NCBI RefSeq assembly: GCF_900182935.1
Contig: NZ_FXUE01000002.1
Coordinates: forward strand, 682,001-746,000
Direction: 5' to 3'
Length of the DNA: 64,000 nucleotides
Source: Fibrobacter sp. UWB10
GTDB lineage: Bacteria; Fibrobacterota; Fibrobacteria; Fibrobacterales; Fibrobacteraceae
In this document: positions 36,392 to 43,690 of the stretch, piece by piece
Position numbering within the stretch: position 1 is the stretch's first letter
Layout of the letters: each line of letters begins with the position of its first letter
Program-made: the position numbers and the translations under genes
The notes under the pieces: generated by a model
What the model was told of the DNA's origin: nothing
The model's database searches: none
Seen by the model: only the letters and a program-made list of their open reading frames with translations

Positions 36392-37101
36392 AGGTATTCT
36401 GCAGAAAGTTTCGAGAGCGATGTTGCCTTGTCGCGCTTGAACTGACGGCGTTTTTTGCCTTTGTCGAGCCCCAAGAATTTTGGGAGCATGGTCAGATGGC
36501 GGAACGTGAAGGCTGATAGCAGGCCAACGGGGAGGCTCTTGTAATAGATTTCCCACAACGCTTCGACCTGATTTAGGCGGCTAGCGTCGATAAGTTGCGA
36601 CGTTCTTGCCACAAGATACGGCACGCTAAACATTTTACCGCCCGCGTGAGCCATACGCAGCGTGTAGTCAATCAGTCTGAATTCGGGCGGCAAGTCCAAG
36701 TCAAACAGGCCGGTGCGTTGAATAATCCGGCTCGAAAACACCGCAATCATCGGATTCGGGGCCGCAACAAATCGCATTTTCTCGTTTTCTGAAATCGGGG
36801 CGAATCCTTTGCTCTTGTTAAGCAACAGTCCGCCGTAAAAATGCCCGTTATTCTTGACCCTCGGCGCGAATGCGTCGGCCATCGGGAATCCTTCAATCAC
36901 TTCTGCTAAGTTGTTCAGAAAGTCTCGGTCAATCGTTACCGCAGGCTGCGCAATTATGACCCATTCGGCATCGATGCTTTGCAACGGGCGGTTCCAGTCG
37001 CTGTCGTGCGACCAGCCTAATGCAGGGTCTTCAAAAGGGGGAGTCCAGTTATCGAATTGCGGAGAGTTTTCTTCTAGAACAATGACGTCAAACTGCCGCA
37101 T
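36367..37101 (-). CDS. Glycosyltransferase-family-2-like protein
   Basis: A 244-residue protein with the outline of a GT-A fold: [27 protein letters not shown] stands where a GT2 enzyme has its DxD region, followed by AFAPRVKNNGHFYGG and GLFDLDLPPEFRLIDYTLRMAHAGGKMFSVP, which resembles the acceptor-side ED motif of GT2 enzymes. The N-terminal nucleotide-binding strand is short and the DxD is replaced, so it may be degenerate or use a different metal site. C-terminal 60 residues are basic and perhaps amphipathic. The last codons lie in a heptamer array (YLKDIMCNV). It follows the PorV/PorQ-like gene by 12 bases in the same direction. Confidence 0.6.
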   Translation of the reverse strand: MRQFDVIVLEENSPQFDNWTPPFEDPALGWSHDSDWNRPLQSIDAEWVIIAQPAVTIDRDFLNNLAEVIEGFPMADAFAPRVKNNGHFYGGLLLNKSKGFAPISENEKMRFVAAPNPMIAVFSSRIIQRTGLFDLDLPPEFRLIDYTLRMAHAGGKMFSVPYLVARTSQLIDASRLNQVEALWEIYYKSLPVGLLSAFTFRHLTMLPKFLGLDKGKKRRQFKRDKATSLSKLSAEYLKDIMCNV

Positions 37102-37113
37102 CGCACGCCTGAA

Positions 37114-38124
37114 TTAGAAATTCACACGAACGCCAAGTCTGTGTTCGTGGCCCATTCCTTGAGCAAGGTACGAAAAACTGTAGTCGAGGGCGAACAAGTC
37201 CATGGCATAGCCAAGACCAGCGCTCAACATGTGGGCGTTGTTTGTTTCATCCGGGCGATCTTCAGACGCAAATAGTTCCTTGGCGTCGCGAGTCAAGTCG
37301 AGCCACGTGCGCTGGAAACCGGCGCGGACAAAGAAATGCTGGCCAAGTGCGTATTCGCCACCCAAGCTCAAGAACGCTTCTTGGTAGCGCGGAAACTCAT
37401 TGTCTACGAAAATCGTAAGGCGGGGGAGAACCTTAGGCTTGAAAAAGCCTGCAATCGCAAACGTCTGCGACATCGGGTAGTATTCGTCTTCGCCGTCGTC
37501 TACGTAGTCGCGCAACAGGCAACCGAAATCACGTGCCATGAAAGAAAAACCGTAACGCTTGCTTTCGGACTGCCAAGCGATACCCCAGTCGAATGCGGCA
37601 CCAAGAGCGGTGCGGTCACCTGCTTCGTCAGTCAGTTTGTCGGCTGCAAATTTAAGCGTCGCACCGAAGCGGAAATACTTCATGGGGAAAGCGATTGTTG
37701 CCGTAGCCAACTGGCTGAACGGTTCGTAAGTCTTGCCCGTTGCTTCGCCATATTCGTCGTAGCCGTCGATATCACCATACGAAAGCCAGTTATACGAAAC
37801 CTGGAATATGTATTTGTCATAGTGTCCAGTGTAGTAAATGCTTCCCTGGTTGTCGGCCATGTCGCCCGTTTGCCAGTGAACTGCAGCTATGTGGTTCTTG
37901 CCTTCGGGCAAAATGACTGCGGCTGGGTTCAACTGCGTAATCGTCGGATCGGTCGAAATGACTGCGCCGGCAGACTTTTCGAGAGCCGCATTACGCGGGC
38001 TATCAAACGTGTTGATGAACGAAAACACTTCTTGTCCGGCATCGCCTTGAGTGAAGTAGGCATGGCTTGCTACAGGGATTGTGAGCAGCGAAAAAGCCGT
38101 AATCAAAAAGTGCTTGAAAGTCAT
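37114..38124 (-). CDS. PorV/PorQ-like outer-membrane barrel
   Basis: A 336-residue exported barrel. Signal peptide at residues 1-22 (..PVASHA). The start of the mature protein, FINTFDSPRNAALEKSAGAV...DPTITQLNPAAVILPEG, matches the opening motif of UPF0164/PorV/PorQ proteins, FadL-like barrels of which some attach cargo in type IX secretion. The rest is a run of aromatic amphipathic strands ending GHEHRLGVRVNF, with a terminal Phe. It may be part of a type IX or related system, consistent with the FDLLGR ends on secreted proteins nearby. The glycosyltransferase-like gene follows in the same operon. Confidence 0.75.
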   Translation of the reverse strand: MTFKHFLITAFSLLTIPVASHAYFTQGDAGQEVFSFINTFDSPRNAALEKSAGAVISTDPTITQLNPAAVILPEGKNHIAAVHWQTGDMADNQGSIYYTGHYDKYIFQVSYNWLSYGDIDGYDEYGEATGKTYEPFSQLATATIAFPMKYFRFGATLKFAADKLTDEAGDRTALGAAFDWGIAWQSESKRYGFSFMARDFGCLLRDYVDDGEDEYYPMSQTFAIAGFFKPKVLPRLTIFVDNEFPRYQEAFLSLGGEYALGQHFFVRAGFQRTWLDLTRDAKELFASEDRPDETNNAHMLSAGLGYAMDLFALDYSFSYLAQGMGHEHRLGVRVNF

Positions 38125-38210
38125 GGTTGAAATTTACAAATATTGCGGCCGCGCGGGTGTAATTTTTGGCAAAAAAGCGTTAATTTTTACGAATAAATGC
38201 AAGATTTGCC

Positions 38211-38239
38211 TTTACAAAAGGCGAAACGTTTAATATATT
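38211..38239 (+). promoter_or_regulatory. Promoter of tRNA-Lys
   Basis: TTTACA (38211-38216), a 17-base spacer and TATATT (38234-38239), 11 bases before the tRNA. TATATT also stands 9 bases before tRNA-Pro (38395-38400), so the two tRNAs have separate promoters. Confidence 0.75.
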
Positions 38240-38250
38240 TGGGTGCGTTC

Positions 38251-38323
38251 GGGCTACTAGCTCAGTTGGTAGAGCAACGCCCTTTTAAGGCGTGGGTCGA
38301 AGGTTCGAGCCCTTCGTAGCTCA
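38251..38323 (+). tRNA. tRNA-Lys (anticodon TTT)
   Basis: A 73-base cloverleaf. Acceptor GGGCTAC pairs with GTAGCTC, discriminator A; D arm GCTCAGTTGGTAGAGC; anticodon loop CTTTTAA with TTT; T arm with GGTTCGAGCCC. CCA is not encoded. Confidence 0.97.
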
Positions 38324-38325
38324 GG

Positions 38326-38360
38326 AAACCGATTCTAGATTTCTAGAATCGGTTTTTCTT
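38326..38360 (+). terminator. Terminator after tRNA-Lys
   Basis: AAACCGATTCTAGA pairs with TCTAGAATCGGTTT, followed by TTCTTTT. Confidence 0.9.
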
Positions 38361-38409
38361 TTGAAAAATACTCCTCAAACGGATGTTATTTTATTATATT
38401 TGTCGCACT

Positions 38410-38483
38410 CGGGGTGTAGCTCAGCCTGGTAGAGCGTCTGCTTTGGGAGCAGAATGTCGTCAGTTCGAATCTGGCTACCCCGA
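38410..38483 (+). tRNA. tRNA-Pro (anticodon TGG)
   Basis: A 74-base cloverleaf. Acceptor CGGGGTG pairs with TACCCCG (one G-U), discriminator A; D arm GCTCAGCCTGGTAGAGC; anticodon loop TTTGGGA with TGG; T arm with AGTTCGAATCT. CCA is not encoded. The 3' half, from 38459 on, is repeated in inverted form at 38531-38546. Confidence 0.97.
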
Positions 38484-38522
38484 TACAAAACGCGACCCCT
38501 TCAGGGGGTCGCTTTTTGTATC
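38482..38522 (+). terminator. Terminator after tRNA-Pro
   Basis: GATACAAAA and GCGACCCC on the left pair with GGGGTCGC and TTTTTGTATC on the right around a TTCAG loop. The outer part starts inside the tRNA discriminator region. Confidence 0.88.
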
Positions 38523-38530
38523 GAGCTAAC

Positions 38531-38750
38531 GCCAGATTGAACTGACCAGTTCGACTAAAACCATCGAGAGCGTAGCGAACTCAGATGGTTTTAGGCCTTA
38601 ACTTGAACGAAGTTCAAGTAAGCCCGAAGGGCAAAATACGAAACAAAGTGAGTATTTTGGCAATCTGGTTACCCCGATACAAGATAAGCCCCCTTTTGGG
38701 GGCTTTTCTTGTATCTTAGGTAACCAGATTAGCTTCACCGAAGGTGCAGC
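38531..38750. repeat. Hairpin array with copies of the tRNA-Pro 3' end
   Basis: In order: an inverted copy of the tRNA-Pro T arm (38531-38546); CTAAAACCATC/GATGGTTTTAG (38555-38565, 38584-38594); ACTTGAAC-GAA-GTTCAAGT (38601-38619); GCCC-GAA-GGGC (38622-38632); AAAATAC/GTATTTT (38633-38639, 38652-38658); then a second copy of the tRNA end and terminator (AATCTGGTTACCCCGATACAA from 38662) whose stem AGCCCCC/GGGGGCT differs from the first but still pairs; the inverted GGTAACCAGATT (38719-38730); and CACC-GAA-GGTG (38736-38746). No reading frame. It is 230 bases between tRNA-Pro and the lipoprotein gene. Confidence 0.82.
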
Positions 38751-38757
38751 CTCTCTC

Positions 38758-39690
38758 TCAATCTAAAAGATCAGGCAACAAAATATCTGGATCGCCAGGC
38801 CTATTAACCCCAAGGTAAATTCCCCTCATTTGCATTTTCTGGGTCGTCTCCAAATCGCAAACTGCCAAGACCTCGGAACGGTCTATATAGGCCTCCTTGC
38901 AACCAAGTTCCAAAGCCATGCTTTTACAACCAAAGACCTTGTCATCGCAGTACATTATCAAATCAAGAGTGTGGTCCTCGTTCAAGTCTGATTCGCTTAC
39001 AATCGTTCTTCGATGACCGGCCGTATCCGGATAGAATGCGTTAAAGAAGTCTGGCACGTTTGCCTTGAGTTCCGCCTTGGTGATAGGAACCGCCGCGCGC
39101 ACGGATTCAGCATCTATATCGCCATGTCTATCAGCATATTTGCGGTTGTATATGCCTATGGATGCTAGCTGGTCTATGTATGTCATGGTGAGCCCGCCCG
39201 GATTGCGCAGCAAATAGAAATCTCCGTAAAAAGATTCCGTAGAATCGCTTCCGTCGTAGGCCCCGATAATCTGGCAACCGCCATACACATTGAATCGGTA
39301 GAAGTGTGCCGAATCAGCCAATCTTTCGTTCATGCCTACAGGGCATTCCTCTTCAATAAAGTTGGCGCATCGCCCGGTTTCGGGATTGCAGGCCTCAGCA
39401 ATGTCGCAGAGTTCAGACCGGCAAATGCAGGCGCCATACAGGAACTGCCCTCCAGACGCGGTGCAGGAATCTTCAAAGAATTCAGGAATAGCGGGAAATT
39501 CGCTGCTGGATGACTGGTCCACGGGTAATTCGCTGGAGGAACTAGTCTGTAAATCACTTGAAGAACTTATTAACGAATTGGAGGAAGATTCTGGTGATGG
39601 ATCGTCTGTAGCTTTGCTTACGTCGTCGCTGGAACAGGCGACAACGCAAATAAATGTGAAGGGTAGAACAATCCCGTATTTGAATTTCAT
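38758..39690 (-). CDS. Lipoprotein with polyserine linker, unknown function
   Basis: A 310-residue lipoprotein. Start at 39690 (MKFKYGIVLPFTFICVVACSSD) because GGAGG lies 8 bases upstream and the lipobox VVAC follows. Residues 20-70 are a Ser/Asp/Pro linker with several SSSS blocks, the style of Fibrobacter surface proteins. The folded part has about 12 Cys in pairs (for example CTASGGQFLYGACICRSELC), then a beta-rich region with FYGDFYLLRNPGGLTMTYID and ESDLNEDHTLDLIMYCDD. Probably outer-membrane anchored. It is single and is followed on the minus strand by the hairpin array beside tRNA-Pro. Confidence 0.8.
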   Translation of the reverse strand: MKFKYGIVLPFTFICVVACSSDDVSKATDDPSPESSSNSLISSSSDLQTSSSSELPVDQSSSSEFPAIPEFFEDSCTASGGQFLYGACICRSELCDIAEACNPETGRCANFIEEECPVGMNERLADSAHFYRFNVYGGCQIIGAYDGSDSTESFYGDFYLLRNPGGLTMTYIDQLASIGIYNRKYADRHGDIDAESVRAAVPITKAELKANVPDFFNAFYPDTAGHRRTIVSESDLNEDHTLDLIMYCDDKVFGCKSMALELGCKEAYIDRSEVLAVCDLETTQKMQMRGIYLGVNRPGDPDILLPDLLD

Positions 39691-39789
39691 ATTTCCTCCA
39701 TTATTAATGGAATATACCTTTTTAGGGGAGAATATGAAGGAAAAATGAAAATCAGACAATTTTTTGTGATTTGTCTGCTGTATCCAAGA

Positions 39790-41121
39790 CTAGACTATCT
39801 TCCTATCCGCAATCCACTTTCGGACAGATTCTTCGGCGCGAGCCGCAAGAATCTCTTTTTTATTTTTTTTCTTGAGACCTTCGTGGTGGGGGAGCAGCCC
39901 GAAATTGAAATTCATGGGCTGGAAGTCTTCGTTTTCTTCCACCAGGCGGTTCATGAGCGAGCCGATGCAGCTTTCGTCCGGCAGCGGGTCGGCATGCCCG
40001 TGTAGGATCGTCTGTGCCATATTCCAGGCGGCGTACCAGCCAGTGGCGACCGCTTCGGTGTAGCCTTCGGAACCCGTAATCTGGCCCGCAAACCATGTAG
40101 GCGGAATGTTCTTGGCGCATTCAAGATCCGGGCGCAGGCGGAGTGTCTTGTCCAGGAATTTGGGAGATTCAATGAAGGTGTTGCGGTGCATGCAGCCGAG
40201 GCGTGCAAATTTCGCATTGCGGAGTGCCGGCACCATGGTGAAGATTTCCTTTTGCGTGCCCCATTTGAGGCGCGTCTGGAAACCCACCATATTGAACAAA
40301 GTCTTTTGCTTGTTTTCGGCGCGGAGCTGGATCACCGCGTACCACAATTTTCCGTTGTTGCCGAGACCAAGGCCAATCGGACGCATGGGACCGTGGCGGA
40401 GCGTTTCAAAACCGCGGCGGGCCATTTCTTCTACTGGCAAGCAACCTTCGAACAGCTCGTTCTTTTCGAACGGGCGCGGCTCGGTGCTTTCGGCTTCGCA
40501 GAGTTTGCGCACAAATTCGGTGTAGGTTTCCTTGTCCAGCGGGCAGTTGATAAAGTCAGCCGTTTCGCCCTTTTCCCAACGGTTGCGGTAAAAGGCGTGG
40601 TCAAAGTCGATACTGTCGGTTTCGACAACCGGAGCGATGGCGTCAAAAAAGTGTAGACGATTGCTGCCGAGGCGCTTGAAAATGTCGTCGGCAAGCGCGT
40701 CACTAGCCAAGGGGCCTGCGGCTACGAGAGTCGGACAGTCGCCTTCGAGGCTTGTGACTTCTTCGCGGTGGAGTGTAATGTTTGGCGATTCAGCAATCTT
40801 TTTTTCGACCGATTCGCTGAAAATATCGCGGTTAACAGTGAGCGAGTCGCCTGCGGGCACGGCCGCTTCGCGGGCCGAATCCAGCAAAAAACTCCCGAGC
40901 ATCGTGAGTTCTTGCTTTAAAAGTCCGTGAGCACTTGTAATGCCCAAAGCCTTAAAGCTGTTGGAACAAACTAATTGTGCCAAATGGCCGTCCTTGTGGG
41001 CAGGAGTCTGCCTTACCGGGCGCATTTCGTACAAATCAACCTTAAAACCGCGACTTGCAAGTTGCAAAGCCGCTTCGCAGCCAGCAAGGCCGCCACCAAT
41101 TACACGAACTTTTTGAGTCAT
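39790..41121 (-). CDS. trmFO: tRNA uridine(54) C5-methyltransferase, folate/FAD-dependent
   Basis: A 443-residue flavoprotein that makes ribothymidine at tRNA position 54 with methylene-tetrahydrofolate as carbon donor. The FAD site VRVIGGGLAGCEAALQLA is at residues 5-22, followed by the TrmFO signature EMRPVRQTPAHKDGHLAQLVCSN and, near the C-terminus, FAGQITGSEGYTEAVATGWYAA. Length is normal (about 440). Upstream, a 28-base gap holding four heptamers separates it from a small gene in the same direction, so the pair with the AICAR transformylase gene further up may be one operon of folate-dependent enzymes. Confidence 0.95.
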   Translation of the reverse strand: MTQKVRVIGGGLAGCEAALQLASRGFKVDLYEMRPVRQTPAHKDGHLAQLVCSNSFKALGITSAHGLLKQELTMLGSFLLDSAREAAVPAGDSLTVNRDIFSESVEKKIAESPNITLHREEVTSLEGDCPTLVAAGPLASDALADDIFKRLGSNRLHFFDAIAPVVETDSIDFDHAFYRNRWEKGETADFINCPLDKETYTEFVRKLCEAESTEPRPFEKNELFEGCLPVEEMARRGFETLRHGPMRPIGLGLGNNGKLWYAVIQLRAENKQKTLFNMVGFQTRLKWGTQKEIFTMVPALRNAKFARLGCMHRNTFIESPKFLDKTLRLRPDLECAKNIPPTWFAGQITGSEGYTEAVATGWYAAWNMAQTILHGHADPLPDESCIGSLMNRLVEENEDFQPMNFNFGLLPHHEGLKKKNKKEILAARAEESVRKWIADRKIV

Positions 41122-41149
41122 CTAAGATCTAAGCTCTAAGTTCTTCTAA
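41122..41149. repeat. Heptanucleotide array filling the gap before trmFO
   Basis: CTAAGAT, CTAAGCT, CTAAGTT, CTTCTAA: four 7-base units occupy exactly the 28 bases between the trmFO start and the stop of the 151-aa gene. Confidence 0.78.
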
Positions 41150-41605
41150 CTAATTCGTCACCATCTTGCGGTAGCTTTTGGCATTCCCGATCCAGAGCTT
41201 TACAAGCAGTTCTTCGAGCGAGGCCGAAGTCACGTACTCGGGGTCTGCGTCCTGGATCTCGTCGGAAATCATGTTCGCCTGGGTCGGATTCAGCATGCCG
41301 TAATACAATGCTTCCATGAGCTGCGAAAGGAACTCGGGCGATACGCGTGCCACGTATTCCATGTCGTTGAGCGGGGGGAGCTGGGTCTTGTCGGGGCTGA
41401 ACTGGTCCAGGTTGTCCATGGTCCACAAGTCAGCGGCCTTACCCATATCGGCAGACATGGCAACACTCTTGATGGCGGAACGGTATTCGTCCCACTCCTT
41501 CGCGGTAGTCTTGCCTGCCTTACGAATTTTTTTCAGGAAGGAAAGGACCGTGTAGTACAGGTCCTTTTCCCGCTGATTGATTTCCTTCTGAGAAGTCGGA
41601 ACCAT
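41150..41605 (-). CDS. Conserved-looking cytosolic protein of unknown function (151 aa)
   Basis: Not recognised. All-alpha by composition: charged helices such as QREKDLYYTVLSFLKKIRKAG and SPEFLSQLMEALYYGMLNPTQANMISDEI, a C-terminal helix LEELLVKLWIGNAKSYRKM, no Cys, no signal and no membrane segment. It lies between the AICAR transformylase gene (9 bases upstream) and trmFO, in the same direction and without promoter space, so it should be expressed with both. Coding is supported by strict codon bias like its neighbours. Confidence 0.78.
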   Translation of the reverse strand: MVPTSQKEINQREKDLYYTVLSFLKKIRKAGKTTAKEWDEYRSAIKSVAMSADMGKAADLWTMDNLDQFSPDKTQLPPLNDMEYVARVSPEFLSQLMEALYYGMLNPTQANMISDEIQDADPEYVTSASLEELLVKLWIGNAKSYRKMVTN

Positions 41606-41614
41606 AGGCGACCC

Positions 41615-42667
41615 TTAGTGGCGGAAGTGCCTCATGCCGGTGAACACCATGGCAATGCCGAATTCGTCGCACTTCTCGATAGAGAGGTCGTCCTTCTTGG
41701 AACCACCCGGCTGCACAATGTAGCGCACGCCAGCATCGTGGGCGGCTTCGACGTTGTCCGGGAACGGGAAGAATGCGTCGGAACCCATCACGACTTCGCC
41801 GAACACCTTCTTTTCGAGGGCCTTGAGGCCGGCTTCGTTGATGAGCTTGCCGTTTTCGTCGAAGAATGCCTTGGCTTCTTCCATGCGGGCGACGTTGTCA
41901 CGCACGCGCGGCTGGCAAAGACGGAGGTTGGAGTCAATGCGGTTCGGCTGGCCGGGGCCAAGACCCATCACCTGGAAGTAGCCGGGCTTGTATTCGTAGC
42001 CCATCACGATGGCGTTGGACTTGGTGTGCTTGGTCACGAGCCAAGTAAAGCGGGCGAGGTCTTCCTTGTTCTTCGGGAACTGGGCCTTCGTCACGCATTC
42101 AAACTTTTCGTAGGTGTCCACGTCGCGGTCCTGAACGAGCATGCCGCCAATCACGTGCTTGTACACCTTGCAGTGGGTTGCCTTCTTGATTTCGCCCACT
42201 TCGAGGAGGCGAATGTCCTTGGACTTGTTCTTCAGGAATTCGAGAGCGTCGTCGTCGAATGCCGGAGCGAGCAAGATTTCTACAAAGCGGCCCTTCAAGA
42301 ATTCAGCAGTCTTGAGGTCTACCTTGCGGGTCACGGCAATTACGGAACCGAACGCCGACACCGGGTCACCTGCCCAAGCGGCTTCCATGGCTTCACGGAG
42401 GCTTTCGCCGGTAGCAAGTCCGCACGGGTTCATGTGCTTCACGATCACGACGGCGTTGGTTTCGCTAAATTCGCGGGCCATTTCGAGGGCGGCGTCTGCG
42501 TCTACGATGTTGTTGTAAGAAAGTTCCTTACCCCAGAGCTGCTTTGCGGTAGCGAGGCTTGCTTCGGTGCAAGTCGGGTCGCGGTAGAATACTGCGGACT
42601 GGTGGGAATTTTCACCGTAGCGCATCGGCTTCGGGTCTACGAATTTCAAAACGAGTTCTTCGGACAT
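41615..42667 (-). CDS. purH: Stand-alone AICAR transformylase (PurH C-terminal domain)
   Basis: A 350-residue protein that matches only the transformylase half of bifunctional PurH, which formylates AICAR with 10-formyl-tetrahydrofolate. It begins with the domain's own opening, RYGENSHQSAVFY, and includes the NAVVIVKHMNPCGLATG segment with the catalytic Lys-His and DAFFPFPDNVEAAHDAGVRYIVQPGGSKKD, which carries further substrate-binding residues. The end GMRHFRH is the family C-terminus. The N-terminal MGS-like IMP cyclohydrolase domain (about 190 residues) is absent, so the last step to IMP must be done by another protein. In this genome AICAR arises from PurB (22.7 kb). Confidence 0.92.
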   Translation of the reverse strand: MSEELVLKFVDPKPMRYGENSHQSAVFYRDPTCTEASLATAKQLWGKELSYNNIVDADAALEMAREFSETNAVVIVKHMNPCGLATGESLREAMEAAWAGDPVSAFGSVIAVTRKVDLKTAEFLKGRFVEILLAPAFDDDALEFLKNKSKDIRLLEVGEIKKATHCKVYKHVIGGMLVQDRDVDTYEKFECVTKAQFPKNKEDLARFTWLVTKHTKSNAIVMGYEYKPGYFQVMGLGPGQPNRIDSNLRLCQPRVRDNVARMEEAKAFFDENGKLINEAGLKALEKKVFGEVVMGSDAFFPFPDNVEAAHDAGVRYIVQPGGSKKDDLSIEKCDEFGIAMVFTGMRHFRH

Positions 42668-42705
42668 AAGGTTTCCTTTGTTGTTTTCAAACTTTAATAT
42701 AAAAT

Positions 42706-43545
42706 TTAGAAAAGGCTGGGGGGAGGATTGTTATCGTCTAATCCGGCCAAATTTCGGTCCGCATCGGACATTTCGTTTTGCTGGATGTTGTCGAGCGGGT
42801 CTTCGGGTTCTACAATCAGGTTGTAGTACACGTTGTTCTTGAGTTCGTCTTCGATATAGAAGAGCGTTCCACCCATGGCAGAACCGCAACCGGCGCAGGC
42901 ACCCTGGTAGCGGATTTTCAAGCGGTTGTCTTCGGTCAAGTCGAGAATTTCAACGTCGCCGCCGTCGCCTTGGAGCATGCCGCGCACGGACTGGTGCAAC
43001 CAGGCTTCGATCTTTTCGATTTTCTGAATCTTGGTGAGGGCGTTCCATTCGGCGTCCGCTTCGGCACGGCCTTCGGCGGTTTGCGTGCGGTACTTGATGC
43101 GTTCCATCTTTTCGCGCACTAGAATGGCGGTCGCCTTCTTTTCGGGGTAAACGTCGTAAACGCGCTTGATCAGCGTGTTCATCTGCTTGATTTCAGGAGC
43201 ATTTTCGGCAATGGCCGGCACGTCCGGCGTGTCGCGGAGTTCCAGTTCCAAACTTTCGGCGGTAATTGCGCAAGCTTCGTCGATGGTTGCCATCTGGATT
43301 TTCTTGCAGAAGGTGTCTGCAAGGGCGGTGAAAATCGGGCCACCGTAGGTAAAGAATCTCGTTTCCAAAATCTTGTCGCATTCCGGGTCAATCATCAAGT
43401 AGACCTTCAGGCTAGCTTCCTTCACGTCTACGAGTGCAAGTCCCTTTTCGTCGGCTTCAATCTGGAAAATGGCTCCACGGTACTTGGGGGCCTTGGCTAT
43501 GTCTTGTAATTTTTTCGATAAGTTTGCGCTCAATTCTTCACTCAT
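42706..43545 (-). CDS. NifU-like Fe-S scaffold with degenerate IscU-like N-domain
   Basis: A 279-residue protein. Residues 25-105 align in pattern with IscU/NifU-N (LKVYLMIDPECDKILETRFFTYGGPIFTALADTF), but the cluster Cys of FGCGSA is replaced by Tyr-Gly-Gly and the other two Cys are absent. A central region (105-180) holds conserved-looking helices. Residues 180-245 are a true NifU C-terminal domain with GDGGDVEILDL and the cluster-binding CAGCGSAMGGTLFYIEDEL. So only the C-domain can hold a cluster; the N-part may be a docking module. An acidic 30-residue tail ends the protein. The gene is 38 bases upstream of the transformylase gene. Confidence 0.85.
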   Translation of the reverse strand: MSEELSANLSKKLQDIAKAPKYRGAIFQIEADEKGLALVDVKEASLKVYLMIDPECDKILETRFFTYGGPIFTALADTFCKKIQMATIDEACAITAESLELELRDTPDVPAIAENAPEIKQMNTLIKRVYDVYPEKKATAILVREKMERIKYRTQTAEGRAEADAEWNALTKIQKIEKIEAWLHQSVRGMLQGDGGDVEILDLTEDNRLKIRYQGACAGCGSAMGGTLFYIEDELKNNVYYNLIVEPEDPLDNIQQNEMSDADRNLAGLDDNNPPPSLF

Positions 43546-43690
43546 GTGCCCAAATTTAGAAAATTTAGACTGTTTTGAAGATTCTATTTGAATGATGTTG
43601 GTGTGTTAAACAACAGAATTTAATTTACAAAACAACCCTTTTTCTTACGGAAAAATATTTTACTCCGTAGAGTTTCAAAAGGAGTGATGT

